A stretch of 64,000 nt of DNA. Origin: Halichoerus grypus. Taxonomy: Eukaryota; Chordata; Mammalia; Carnivora; Phocidae. Shown piece by piece: positions 10,261-21,602 of this stretch. The notes below the pieces were generated by a model, which was not told the origin of the DNA, searched no databases, and was given only the letters and a program-made list of their open reading frames with translations. The DNA lies in NCBI RefSeq assembly GCF_964656455.1, contig NC_135716.1, positions 78,778,484 to 78,842,483 on the forward strand, read 5' to 3'. Made by a program: the position numbers and the translations under genes. Numbering within the stretch: the stretch's first letter is position 1; each line of letters starts with the position of its first letter.

Positions 10261-11338
10261 CCATATCAGCCAAACATAGTATATGATTTTAATTGCTCAT
10301 AAAAATCTACATTAGCAATACTCACTTTTGTGAAACCCAATTTTTTATCCAAGTAATTTTAAGATTTTCTATGCTTGAAATCTATGGCTATTTTATTAAC
10401 AAAAGAAAAAAAATCACAATGGCTTTATATAGAACCTACTAGCAACTATCTGCTACATGTCCACGGAGGCAAAATTGGTGCATAAGCTCTTCAAGGAACT
10501 TTGCCATTTCAGGTCATTATATTTTCATTGGCATCATTCTGATTATCTAAAGTTGTTGGTTACCTGGACAGAAATTTTCAGTGGTTTCTTTACCAGTGGA
10601 AAAATATATTATGTGAATTTCATGTGTGTATATTTATGTGTGTGTATGTGTGTGTGTCTTGCCCCAATCTCCTTATTCCCAGAATGTTCGATACAGTAGT
10701 CACACTAATGCTATCTTTAAAGTTTGCATAAAGTCACAAGTTATCAGAATCTATAAATTTTTCTTCTATTAGATAAGCTTGTTAGCTTTGGACAACAGAA
10801 AAGGCATTTATTGGATGGATATTGACTTGATTCCATAATTAACAGAAAGGTTATAGAATTGGATTCAGAAAATGAAGCATATCTTGGAAGATGCGGTCTG
10901 ACTGGCATCTTGGCACAAAATCATTGTCCTAAGGAGTCGACACTAGCGAGGTCACTGGTGGTCACTTACTGTATCCCGGGCTCCTGCAGGCACCACCACT
11001 CTGGCTATAAAATGGCATCCTGCTACCTTCTCATCTGTGGCTCAGTATTTATAAATAATCCCAATTTTCCTTGCATTTCTGTCACTCCTTCTAGATGCAG
11101 AATCCTAGAAAGAATTTTCTTCTTTGAGATCTTGGTCATATTGGAAAGCAGTGACTTTCGAAGAAGCTGGGAGGGGGCATTTCTGCACTTCTTGGTTTGT
11201 ATAATGGGAGGTGATACCGTGGGTCCCATCTATGGAGATTCCTCCAGTAAATAAGGGTGTTTGAATGTTGGGAAGCAAAAATGGCAGACGTCAATGACAT
11301 TTCAAGTAGAATTAGAAAAATGATAATAATAATATTAA
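10261..11338. other. Unassigned sequence
   Basis: Contains a TG-rich microsatellite (10623-10657). A 131-codon open frame at 10859-11254 has no recognisable domain; I do not support it as a gene. Confidence 0.4.
10623..10657. repeat. (TG)n microsatellite, interrupted
   Basis: TGTG runs interrupted by TATTTA and TA; 35 bp. Confidence 0.8.
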
Positions 11339-11352
11339 AAAGAAACTGGCTA

Positions 11353-11532
11353 GGGGCGCCTGGGTGGCTCAGTTGGTTAAGCGACTGCCTTTGGCTCAGG
11401 TCATGATCCTGGAGTCCCAGGATCGAGTCCCGCAGCGGGCTCCCTTCTCCCTCTGACCCTCCCCCCTCTCATGTGCTCACTCTCTCGCATTCTGTCTCTC
11501 AAATAAATAAATAAAATCTTAAAAAAAAAAAG
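11353..11532 (+). mobile_element. Can-SINE with 14-bp perfect duplication
   Basis: GGGGCGCCTGGGTGGCTCAG head. The middle is shortened, lacking the TCCCTGCTCAGC segment of longer copies. Tail AATAAATAAATAAAATCTT. AAAGAAACTGGCTA flanks at 11339-11352 and 11533-11546. Confidence 0.96.
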
Positions 11533-11546
11533 AAAGAAACTGGCTA

Positions 11547-12020
11547 AGAATATCTCCTTTTGCCAATTAGCTTTAAGTCTAGAGAGAGATACCAGGTTTT
11601 CTAAAACAACACTAAGGAAACTCCAGGAGTTTCTTATACTGTGTGCATTCCTAGCCTTGATTTAATGTATCTTTAAAACATGACATCTTAGGTTTCAAGA
11701 TACTCTCAGTTCAAAAAAAGTTTATTAGCTACAAACTTTATGTAAATAAATGTGTGTGACCATGATGTGTATATGTAAAAATCTATTATATTTTTAATTT
11801 TATCAAAATATGAATTAAATACTTTTTAGCTTTCATTTTACTATTAGGTCTACCTGCCATGAAAAGAAACATGAATGTATCCATAAGCCAATCAATTAAC
11901 ATTTATTATTATTCCATTTAATAGTTATTAAAGACCTATTAACTGTCAATACTTGTAATTAGATTTAAGCATACAGATCTATGTTGGAAATTGTTCATGT
12001 CACATGAACCTCACAACATG
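11547..12020. other. Unassigned AT-rich sequence
   Basis: No gene or repeat recognised. Confidence 0.4.
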
Positions 12021-12032
12021 CAGACATATTTT

Positions 12033-12226
12033 ATTTTATTTTTTTAAGATTTTATTTATTTGACAGAGAGAGAGACAGAGAGAGAGGGAACACAAGCAGG
12101 GGGAGTGGGAGAAGGAGAAGCAGGCTTCCCGCAGAGCAGGGAGCCCGACGCGGGGCTCGATCCCAGGACTCTGGGATCATGACCTGAGCAGGCAGACGCT
12201 TAACGACTGAGCCACCCAGGCGCCCC
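12033..12226 (-). mobile_element. Can-SINE, minus strand
   Basis: Reverse complement of the SINE: T-rich AAGATTTTATTTATTTGAC, GA-rich tract, GGGGCTCGATCCCAGG, and a terminal GAGCCACCCAGGCGCCCC. Flanks CAGACATATTTT and CAGACATGTTTT are a near-perfect duplication (12021 and 12231). Confidence 0.95.
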
Positions 12227-12539
12227 TTTCCAGACATGTTTTAAAAAATTAACTAACACCCATAAAATAAAAGAATGCTCTATAAATGCTTTACTAAGAT
12301 ATAGGGAGAACTATATCTTCCTCTTTCCTCACTGCTGATAATTTTTGGTTCTTCTGTTAGTTTTAGCTCATCATTTCATACATTTTGGAAGGCACTGAAC
12401 CTTAGTTCTCAAGCTCCTGTTTTCTGTACAGTCACTTCCAAGGTGACCCTGTCCAACCTGAGTGTCAAATGCAATCACTGTGTTGACGATGCCTCAGGAC
12501 AAAAAGCCTCCTGCCTCAGGCTTCTCCTGGGATCTCTTC

Positions 12540-12862
12540 TCCACGGACCCCCATGCTTCACTCGCCATCACTTCCTCCAGGTCACTGTCAGCCATGACAT
12601 TCTCAGTAAGGCTCTCCCGGACCACCCCATGAAAAACAGTACATCCTCATCCACTTCTCTCACCCTGCTTTCTTTATTCTCAATCATTTGAAGTGCCTTC
12701 CACCAGACTATCTATTTACATGTTTACTTAATTAATGACTGTCCTCCCCTGCTAGAGGATAAACTACTTAAGTACCAGTCTGTGTTTATGGTCATATTCC
12801 CACACCTACCCCAGCACAAGGGACACAGTAATCCTCACATAAACACTTGCTGAGTGAATGCA
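12540..12862 (+). mobile_element. L2 remnant, 3' part
   Basis: TCACTTCCTCCAGGTCACTG, then TAATGACTGTCCTCCCCTGCTAGAGG and CACAGTAATCC...AACACTTGCTGAGTGAATG match the order of the L2 3' end in diverged form. No coding frame remains. It may begin further left, near 12430. Confidence 0.65.
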
Positions 12863-13459
12863 GAAGTGAATGGAAGCCGTGCAGGGAGGCCTTGTGATGC
12901 GGGGACCTTCGATCAGTGAGATGGGGGCTCAGATCTTGTCATCTGCCCTGGAATGAAGATGAGTGGGCTGACTGAAAACACTATCCTAAGCTATGCTTCC
13001 TTTTATTCTCTCATTATACTAATGAATGCAGGAGCCTCTCATGCATTTCCCACCGCCCTTCCTCCCGAATCCTCTCCACCACCCCCCACCCCCCACACAC
13101 ATACACACTGCCTGGGAGGATTTCTAAATATTGTGCATTAATACCGTGTAGGAGGCAGTGTTTCTGTTTCTTACAATATTTTGGAGGGTCCTCCATGGCG
13201 ACTCTTTTGCTGAAACTGAAGTCATTCTGAAGCAGTTATTTTTTTCCCCAAATGTGTGGTGTTTTAGCTTGCTCGCCACATATCCCTTTCCAAAGAGTAC
13301 CATGACCCCGAATGTTTTGTGCCCTTTCTTCTTGGTGAAAAACCTACTTTCATTCAATAGTTCAAATGAGTCTGTTCTAAAGATTCTCCTGATCTCTTCT
13401 TCAATAAGGCAGTGGTGACCACAGTTTCCCCTGGGCGCTCACCCTGTGACTTGTGTATA
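12863..13459. other. Unassigned sequence
   Basis: Includes a C-rich/CA-rich stretch at about 13078-13108. Short frames here are not supported as genes. Confidence 0.4.
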
Positions 13460-13600
13460 CTTCTCTCAGTCACTACGGGACCTGTTGGTTGGTTTATAAG
13501 TCTGTTTAACAGGAGCTCCTAGAGCACAGGGATAAATCTCTTCATCTCTGTGTTCCTTGCAGCTGAAACCTAAAATAATATTCAACAAATAGCAAATCAA
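13460..13600 (+). mobile_element. Possible L2 3' end
   Basis: AGGAGCTCCTAGAGCACAGGG...TCATCTCTGTGTTCCTTGC...AATATTCAACAAATA follows the L2 3' terminal pattern in degraded form. Confidence 0.45.
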
Positions 13601-14969
13601 GGCTCCAGTAAGTAAATGACAATTTGGATGTATATTTTAATGAGAGAGGCGGCAAGAAGAATATGAAAAGGAACAAGGAAAATGAGAGAGGAGAAAGAGA
13701 TTAGTTGAAATTGTGTGAAGTTTATGGAGTAATCCTCACAAAATATGTAGATCACAAAGCAAAAGAAAGTTAAAATAACTCCAAAGGGTCCTGACCTTGG
13801 CAGAGTTGGTAAAGAAAGAGAAGTCAAATTGTGATAGTTAAAAAAGAAACAAGAATTGGCCAGGATGGTGGAATCTGTGGCCAAAGACATTATTTTTCTA
13901 ATCAAATAATTCAAAGAGAAAAACTAGTCCTATCGTGGAAATATCTGGAAATTAACTATTGCATTTTATACTTAAAGATAATTAGTGATTTTGAGATAGT
14001 TCTAATTTTGATGGAATGTAAAAATCTCTTTTCCAAGTGTTCTATGGTTTGTTTAATATTTTTGTTTTGTCTAAACAGGAACAAAAGCCAAAAAAAAATC
14101 TGAAAGACTATGTGGAATTTAACTAATGAGAAAACATCTTATATCCATGAATAGACATATGAAAAACAATAAAATAGTTCTTCTTTCCCTATGATCATTT
14201 TAACATTTGCTACATATTAATGGTAGCTATGAACAAATTTCTCTGTTATTAAATATACAAATAGAATATATCAATTCAAATAATGACAAGTGTCTGCAAA
14301 AACGAAAATAAACATAAAAGAGAACTACAGTTTTATTCCTTTATGTGATATTTTAATTTTTGATTTATCTATTTATTTATTACCCCATGATGGAATGTTA
14401 AGAACTGTTAGCATTTGGATATAAAATCAGATTTAAATATTAATGCTTATAAAATAAAATAAAACCAGACTTCACTCAAGAAGCATTGAGGACAGAGTCT
14501 TGGTTAAAGGGAGTGAACAACCATGAATAAGACTCCGTCACTTTTGATATTTTTTCTTGTTGTTGGGGTAATGCTTTGAAGAGCTAAACTTTCCTTGTAC
14601 TGCAGTGTGCAGCCAGGCAACAGAGCAAGTCTGAGCCTCCCAGTAATGTTCATTTCCAGGCTGACTACTGGGCTGACATCAGGGAACCTGTGAAGCTGTT
14701 TTTCACTGGGATCACAGAAAACAACCAACTCAAGATCAGATCTTCAGCACCATTTCTATTTCTCTGATCCTTTTCTCATTGTAAAGGACAAGAGAGAATT
14801 GAAATTACTCCTACAATCACTGTTAGAGCATCAGCAAAGCTGGATTCTTTTTTATAGTAAGTTTGGGTCATTTTAGTCTCCCATCCAAAGTGAATCCCTC
14901 CATCTATGCTCTGAATGTCCATTCTTCCAGGAACCACACTCCATATGTTATTCAAATATCCCCTCTCAT
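13601..14969. other. Unassigned sequence
   Basis: About 1.4 kb with no recognisable repeat or exon. A 27-bp block at 14773-14799 is repeated exactly at 23614-23640; see findings. Confidence 0.4.
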
Positions 14970-15078
14970 GGCTGGCTCAGTCAGAAGAGCATACAGCTCT
15001 TGATCTCAGGGTCATGAGTTCAATCTCTATTTTGGGTGTGGAGCCTACTTAAAAAAGTAAAATTAAAAAAAAAATACT
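14970..15078 (+). mobile_element. Short tRNA-head SINE (older carnivore type)
   Basis: TGGCTGGCTCAGTCAGAAGAG, then CTCTTGATCTCAGGGTCATG and TTCAATCTC, ending TACTTAAAAAAGTAAAATTAAAA. It retains the tRNA-related head but lacks the long CT-rich tract of the other Can-SINEs, the form of an older or monomeric subtype. The pol III boxes are degraded. Confidence 0.8.
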
Positions 15079-15176
15079 AAAACAACAAACAAAAACCTCC
15101 TCTTTGTTATCTTTAATCTGAACCTTTGAACAATTTTTTTTCTTTTTAAGTACAAACACATACCTCAGTGTCTCTC

Positions 15177-15191
15177 TTTTTTTTTAAAGAT

Positions 15192-15234
<43 letters not shown>

Positions 15235-15416
15235 TTTTAGAGAGTGAGAGAGAGAGAGGCTGTGAGGTGGGGGGGTGGGACAGAGGGAGAGAATCTTCAA
15301 GCAGACCCCACTGAGTGTGGAGCCCATGAGGGGCTCAATCTCATGACCGCATGAGATCATGACCTGAGCCAAAACCAAGAGTCTGACACTTAATTGACTG
15401 AGCCACCCAGGAACCT
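15177..15416 (-). mobile_element. Can-SINE, minus strand, with expanded TTTA tail
   Basis: Reverse-complement SINE ending GAGCCACCCAGGAACC. The A-tail has become a pure ATTT array (15190-15237). Flanking TGTCTCTC occurs on both sides (about 15169 and 15418). The body is diverged and has a G-run, so it is an older copy. Confidence 0.9.
15190..15237. repeat. (ATTT)n microsatellite in SINE tail
   Basis: Roughly 11-12 uninterrupted tetranucleotide units; likely length-polymorphic. Confidence 0.92.
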
Positions 15417-15439
15417 CTGTCTCTCATTTTTAAAAAATA

Positions 15440-15578
15440 GTCACCTACCTATCACATTTTATCCCTCCTTCCCACCACAGTAAGTATACTTGAAATTGTT
15501 GTCTACACTTGCTGAGTACATTTCCCAAAATTCCACCAAAACAGCTTTTCCACAAGTCATAAAAAGCCTATTTGCCGA
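15440..15578 (+). mobile_element. L2 remnant, left part
   Basis: CAAAATTCCACCAAAACAGC...CACAAGTCAT leads up to the L1 and appears to continue after it as GAATCCAGTGAACACAGG...CTTCCCTTGC. Together they resemble the L2 segment around CCAAATCCAGTGG. Old and non-coding. Confidence 0.5.
15565..15578. repeat. Target-site duplication of full-length L1, left
   Basis: AGCCTATTTGCCGA; the same 14 bp are at 21589-21602, directly after the A-tail. Confidence 0.93.
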
Positions 15579-16502
15579 GGGGGAGGAAAGACGGCAGAGG
15601 AATAGGGGACCCTATTTCAACTGGTCCCCGGAATTGAGCTGGATATCTACCAGACCACTCTGAGCACCCATGAAACCAGCCTGAGATGTAAGAAGATCTG
15701 GATCTCTACAAATAGAATATTGCAGGTGGTTAGTTTTGAGGTAGGAAGCGGGGAGCCATGATTCTGCAGGCAGATATCAGAGGATAAACGGCAGTAGGAG
15801 GGTGCCTGGCCGTGGGGATCCTACACTGCTGGTGAAAGACAACCTCCCTCCATGGGGTAGGGCACAGACTCGCAGACCGGTAGAGGTGGGGAAAGGACTT
15901 TAGGGCAGCCCCTGGGGTAGAAACCCAGAGCGGCGGGGTCGCGCCTGCGAACTGCAGCCCCCAGGACGGAAACCCTGAGCAGCGGGGTCACGCGCGCCCA
16001 AACTGAGAGCGGCTGGTGGTTTTAGAAGCACAAAGGGCAGAGACATGCCCCGACCTGGAGGCAGGACTGGGAGCACTGCGGAGGGGCGCACAACCCAGGA
16101 CGCTGCAGTTTTTAGCAGCACGGATAGAAACGGAGATGGTGTGGCCTGGAGAGCTCACTGAAGAACAGACTGCGATCTCTCTGCTCTGAGGCAGAGGGTT
16201 GGAAATGGTCTCTCCTGCTCTGACTCGCAGAAGAGACGCGGAAAGCCGCCAGGGAAAGCCCCCAGAGAACAAAAGCCCCAAAAACTGATTCCCACTGAGC
16301 CCATCCCCCACCACAAGGGCGCAGGGCAACTCCGCCCAAACAGGGTTGCCTGAGTAATAGTGCGGCAGGCCCCTCCCGCAGAAGACAGGCTGGGAAAACA
16401 AGAGGCCAGCAACCCTAAGGTCCCAAGAAAACAGGTGCGTCTTGCTTGGGTTCTGGTCAATAATTTCAACTCTATACATTCCCTCAAACACCCATCAACA
16501 GA
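15579..16502 (+). promoter_or_regulatory. L1 5'UTR / internal promoter region
   Basis: Sequence upstream of ORF1 in a full-length L1; in L1s this region holds the internal pol II promoter (established for the family, not shown here). It is clearly more GC- and CpG-rich than the surroundings, especially 15930-16130. It contains two adjacent about 50-bp copies (15905-15953 and 15954-16004) sharing GCAGCCC...GAAACCC...GAGC(G/A)GCGGGGTC. Confidence 0.75.
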
Positions 16503-17357
16503 ATGACTAGGAGGAGGAGCCCCCAAAATAGAAAAGACTCAGAGATTATGACTTATGCTGCAGATTTACAAATGGATGCAGATATAACCAAGATGTCGGA
16601 GATGGAATTCAGGCTAGCAATTGTGAAGACAATGGCTAGAATGGAGAAATCAATTAATGGCAACATAGAGTCTCTAAGGGCAGAAATAAAAGGTGAATTG
16701 GCAGAACTTAAAAATGCTATCAATGAGATCCAATCCAATCTAGATAATCTAACAGCTAGGGCAACTGAGGCAGAAGAGTGAATAAGCGACCTGGAAGACA
16801 ATATAATAGATAAAAAGGGAAAAGAGGAGGACAGGGAAAAACAACTCAGAATCCATGAAAATAGAATCAGAGAAATAAGTGACACCATGAAGCATTCCAA
16901 TGTCAGAATTATTGGAATCCTGGAGGAAGTGGGGAGAGAGAGAGGACTAGAAGATGTATTTGAGCAAATCGTAGCTGAGAACTTCCCTAATCTGGGGAAT
17001 GAAACAAACATTCGCATCCTAGAGGCAGAGAGGACCCCTCCCAAGATCAAGGAAAACAGACCAACACCCCAGCATGTAATAGTAAAACTTGAAAATCTTA
17101 GAACCAAGGAAACCATTTTAAGGGCATTTAGGGAGAAGAGATTCCTTATGTACAGAGGGAGGAACATCAGAATAACGTCAGACCTATCCACAGAGACCTG
17201 GCAAGCCAGAAAGGCCTGGCAAGACATATTCAGGGTACTAAATGAGAACAACATGCAGCCAAGAATACTTTATCCGTCAAGGCTTTCATTTAGAATGGAT
17301 GGAGAGATGGCAGAGCCTCCAAGACCGGCAGAAACTGAAAGAATATGTGACCACTAA
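16503..17357 (+). pseudogene. ORF1: L1 ORF1 with one nonsense codon
   Basis: L1 ORF1p is the RNA-binding, trimeric chaperone of the L1 particle. 284 codons counting the nonsense position, slightly shorter than the human protein (338). The N-terminal 95 residues are rich in Leu/Ile/Glu/Lys heptads (coiled coil). An RRM-like part starts NVRIIGILEE, and the C-terminal domain has RKAWQDIFRVLNENN and YPSRLSF. The frame is broken only at 16779-16781, where TGA stands where related copies suggest Arg (CGA to TGA by CpG decay, inferred). The rest is open to 17357. ATG 16503 is chosen because it starts the coiled coil after the GC-rich 5'UTR. Confidence 0.92.
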
Positions 17358-17472
17358 GCCAGCCCTGCAAGAAATATTAAGGGGGATTCTATAAAAGGAG
17401 AAAGACCCCAAGAGAGATATACAACAGAAATTTACAGGGACAATCTATAAAAACAACGTCTTCACAGGCAAC

Positions 17473-20400
17473 ATGATGACAATTAATTCATATCTTTCAA
17501 TAATCACTCTCAACGTGAATGGCCTAAACGCTCCCATAAAACGGCACAGGGTTGTAGATTGGATAAAAAGACAGGACCCATCCATATGTTGTCTACAAGA
17601 GACTCATTTTGAACCTAAAGATACGTCCAGACTGAAAGTGAAGGGATGGAGATCCATCTTCCATGCCAGTGGACCTCAAAAGAAAGCTGGGGTAGCAATT
17701 CTTGTATCAGACAAATTAGATTTTAAACTAAAGTCTGTAATAAGAGACACAGAAGGACACTATATCATTCTTAAAGGGTCTATCCAACAAGAAGATCTAA
17801 CAATTGTAAATATCTATGTCCCCAACATGGGAGCAGCCATCTACATAAGCCAACTGTTAACAAAAATAAAGAGTCATATTGATAACAATACGTTAATTGT
17901 AGGAGACCTCAATACTCCACTCTCAGCAATGGACAGATCATCTAAGCAGAAAATCAACAAGGAAACAAGAGCTTTGAATGATACATTGGACCAAATGGAC
18001 CTCATAAATATTTACAGAACATTCCACCCTGAAACAACAGAATACTCATTCTTCTTGAGCGCACATGGAACTTTCTCCAGAATAGACCGTATACTGGGTC
18101 ACAAATCAGGTCTCAACTGATACCAAAAGATTGATATTATTCCCTGCATATTCTCAGACCACAATGCTCTAAAACTGGAACTCAATCACAAGAAAAAATT
18201 TGGCAGAAATTCAAACACTTGGAAGCCAAAGACCACTCTGCTCAAGAATGTTTGGGTCAACCAGGAAATCAAAGAAGAACTTAAACAATTCATGGAAATC
18301 AGTGAGAATGAAAACACATCAGTCCAAAACCTATTGGATACTGCAAAGGCGGTCCTAAGGGGTAATACATAGCCATCCAAGCCTCACTCAAAAAAATAGA
18401 AAAATCCCGAATTCACCAACTAACTCTGTACCTTAAAGAACTAGAGAAAAAGCAACAAACGATGCCTAAGCCATGCATTAGAAGAGAAATAATTAAAATT
18501 AGAGCAGAGATCAATGAATTAGAAACCAGAAACACAGTAGATCAGATCAACAAAACTAGAAGTTGGTTCTTTGAAAGAATTAATAAGATCAATAAACCAC
18601 TGGCCAGACTTATCCAAAAGAAAAGAGAAAGGACCCAAATTAATAAAATTATGAATGAAAGGGGAGAGATCATGACTAACATCAAGGAAATAGAAACAGT
18701 TACTAGAAATTATTATCAACAACTATATGCCAATAAACTGAACAATCTGGATGAAATGGAGGCCTTCTTGGAAACCTATAAGCTGCCAAGACTGAAACAG
18801 GAAGAAATTGACAACCTGAATAGGCCAATAGCCAGTAACGAGATTGAAGCAGTGATCAAAAACTTCCCCCAAAAAAAGAGTCCAGGGCCTGATGGATTCC
18901 CTGGGAAATTCTACCAAACATTCAAAGAAGAAATAATACCTATTCTCCTCAATCTGTTTCAAAAAATAGACAGAGGGAAAACTTCCAAACTTCCAAACTA
19001 TGAGGCCAGCATTACCTTAATCCCCAAACCAGGCAAAGACTCCATCAAAAAGGAGAATTTCAGACTGATATCCCTGATGAATATGGATTACAAAATCCTC
19101 AACAAAATCCTAGCTAATAGGATCCAACAATACATTAAAAGGATCATCCACCACGACCAAGTGGGATTTATCCCCAGGATGCAAGGTGGTTCAACATTCG
19201 CAAAATAATCCATGTGATAGAACACATTAATAAGAGGAGGGAGAAGAACCATATGGTCCTCTCAATTGATGCAGAAAAAGCATTTGACAAAATACAACAT
19301 CCTTTCCTGATTAAAACTCTCCAGAGTATAGGGGTAGAGGGAACATTCCTCAAGTTCATAAAATCCATCTATGAAAAACCCACAGCAAATATCATCCTCA
19401 ATGGGGAAAAGCTGAGAGCCTTTCCCTTAAGATCAGGAACACATCAAGGGTGCCCACTCTCACCACTATTGTTCAACATAGTACTAGAAGTCCTAGCAAC
19501 AGCAATCAGACAACAAAAAGAAATAAACGGTATTCAAATTGGCAAAGAAGAAGTCAAACTGTCTCTTTTCTCAGACGACATGATACTTTATGTGGAAAAC
19601 CCAAAAGACTCCACCCCCAAATTACTAGAACTTATCCAGCAATTCAGTAATGTGGCAGGATACAAAATCAGTGCACAGAAATCAGTTGCTTTCTTATACA
19701 CTAACAACGCAACTGTAGAAAGAGAAATTAGGGAAACGATTCCATTTACAATAGCACCAAAAACCGTAAGATACCTCGAAATAAACCTAAACAAAGAAGT
19801 AAAGGATCTATACTCTAGGAACTACAAAACACTCATAAAAGAAATTGAAGAAGACACAAAAAGATGGAAAAATATTCCATGCTCATGGATCGGAAGAATA
19901 AACATTGTTAAAATGTCTATGCCACCCAGAGCAATCTATACCTTCAATGCCATCCCGATCAAAATTCCAATGACATTTTTCAAAGTGCTGAAACAAACAA
20001 TCCTAAAATTTGTATGGAATCAGAAAAGACCCCGAATCACCAAGGAAATGTTGAAAAAGAGAAACAAAGCTGGCGGCATCACGTTGCCCGATTTCAAGCT
20101 ATATTACAAAGCTGTGATCACCAAGACAGCATGGTACTGGCAGAAAAACAGACATATAGACCAACGGAACAGAATAGAGAGCCCAGATATGGACCCTCAA
20201 CTCTATGGTCAAATAATCTTTGACAAAGCAGGAAAAAACATGCAATGGAAAAAAGACAGTCTCTTCAATAAATGGTGCTGGGAAAATTGGACAGCCACAT
20301 GCAGAAGAATGAAACTCGACCATTCTCTAACACCATTCACAAAGATAAACTCAAAGTGGATGAAAGACCTCAATGTGAGACAGGAATCCATCAAAATCCT

Positions 20401-21298
20401 AGAGGAGAACATAGGCAGTAACCTCTTTGACATTGGCCACAGCACCTTCTTTCAAGATACATCTCCAAAAGCTAGTGAAACAAAAGCAAAAATGAACTTT
20501 GGGGATTTCATCAAGATAAAAAGCTTCTGCACAGCAAAGGAAACAGTCAACAAAACAAAGAGGCAACCCACAGAATGGGAGACGATATTTGCAAATGACA
20601 CTACAGATAAAGGGCTTGTATCCAAGATCTATAAAGAACTTCTCAAACTCAACACCCAAAAAACAAATAATCAAGTCAAAAAGTGGGCAGAAGATATGAA
20701 AAGACACTTCTCTGAAGAAGACATACAAATGGCTAACAGACACATGAAAAAATGTGCATCATCATTAGCCATCAGGGAAATCCAAATCAAAACCACATTG
20801 AGATACCACCTTACACCAGTTAGAATGGCCAAAATGGACGGGGCAAGAAACAACAAATGTTGGAGAGGTTGTGGAGAAAGGGGAACCCTCTTACACTGTT
20901 GGTGGGAATGCAAGCTGGTACAGCCACTTTGGAAAACAGTGTGGAGGTGCCTCAAAAATTTAAAAATAGAGCTACCCTATGACCCAGCAATTGCACTCCT
21001 GGGTATTTACCCCAAAGACACAGAAGTAGTGAAAAGAAGGACCATATGCATCCCAATGTTCATAGCAGCAATGTCCGCAATAGCCAAACTGTGGAAAGAG
21101 CCGAGATGCCCTTCAACAGATGAATGGATAAAGAAGATGTGGTCCATATATACAATGGAATATTACTCAGCCATCAGAAAAGATGAATACCCAACTTTTA
21201 CACCAACATGGATGGGACTGGAGGAGATTATGCTAAGTGAAATAAGTCAAGCAGAGAAATTCAATTATCATATGGTTTCACTTATTTGTGGAACATAA
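17473..21298 (+). pseudogene. ORF2: L1 ORF2 (endonuclease and RT) with stop and frameshifts
   Basis: ORF2p nicks target DNA and primes reverse transcription. Visible parts: an APE-type endonuclease starting MMTINSYLSIITLNVNGLN, with QETHF, GDLNTP and SRID signatures and, after the stop, SDHNALKL; an RT domain ([19 protein letters not shown]); and the C-terminal CX3CX7HX4C knuckle from CWRGCGERG. Breaks: TGA at 18118-18120 in place of Trp (copies at 28.7 kb keep TGG), 1-bp deletions near 18363 and 19187. The last 694 codons are open. The catalytic box reads FSDD, not FADD. Ends IWSI...MVSLICGT then TAA at 21296. Confidence 0.95.
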
Positions 21299-21588
21299 GA
21301 AATAGCATGGAGGACATTAAGAGAAGGAAGGGAAAAATGGGGGGGGGTGGAATTGGAGGGAGAGATGAACCATGAGAGACTATGGACCTTGAGAAACAAA
21401 CAGGGTTTTAGAGGGGAGGGGGGAGGGGGAATGGGTTAGCCCGGCGATGGTATTAAGGAGGGCACGTACTGCATGGAGCACTGGGTGTTATACGAAAACA
21501 ATGGATCGTGGATCACCACATCAAAAACCAATGATGTATTGTATGGTGACTAACATAACATAATAAAATTAAAAAAAAAAAAAAAAAG
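21299..21588 (+). other. L1 3'UTR (distal module only) and A-tail
   Basis: G-rich stretch (GGGGGGGGTGG, GAGGGGAGGGGGGAGGGGG) followed by the conserved TTAGCCCGGCGATGG...GGTGTTATACG terminus and A-tail. The G-runs are typical of L1 3'UTRs and could form G-quadruplexes (inference). The proximal module found in the other two L1s is missing. Confidence 0.85.
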
Positions 21589-21602
21589 AGCCTATTTGCC
21601 GA
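21589..21602. repeat. Target-site duplication of full-length L1, right
   Basis: AGCCTATTTGCCGA, exact match to 15565-15578. Confidence 0.93.

Larger units (their letters stand above)
15579..21588 (+). mobile_element. Full-length L1 (6.0 kb), inactivated
   Basis: Order: 5'UTR (15579-16502), ORF1 (16503-17357), 115-bp spacer, ORF2 (17473-21298), 3'UTR and A-tail. Flanked by a 14-bp perfect duplication. The 5' end GGGGGAGGAAAGACGGCAG looks like a natural L1 start rather than a truncation. Lesions: an in-frame TGA in ORF1 at 16779, and in ORF2 a TGA at 18118 and 1-bp deletions near 18363 and 19187. It has only the distal 3'UTR module. With two stops and two frameshifts it cannot encode both proteins, but the low number of lesions makes it a fairly young copy. 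Confidence 0.96.

Noticed and set aside
10859..11254. 131-codon frame that might be a gene
   Set aside because: No domain, signal, splice context or codon pattern; length is within chance for a 64-kb window.
13597..13914. 105-codon hydrophobic minus-strand frame
   Set aside because: AT-rich DNA gives Phe/Ile/Leu-rich chance frames; no supporting feature.
16553..17254. 233-codon minus-strand frame
   Set aside because: Exactly antisense to L1 ORF1; a hydrophobic shadow frame of the coiled-coil codons.
20399..20743. Several 60-115-codon antisense frames in L1 ORF2
   Set aside because: All are shadows of the ORF2 coding frame and recur at the same places in each L1 copy.
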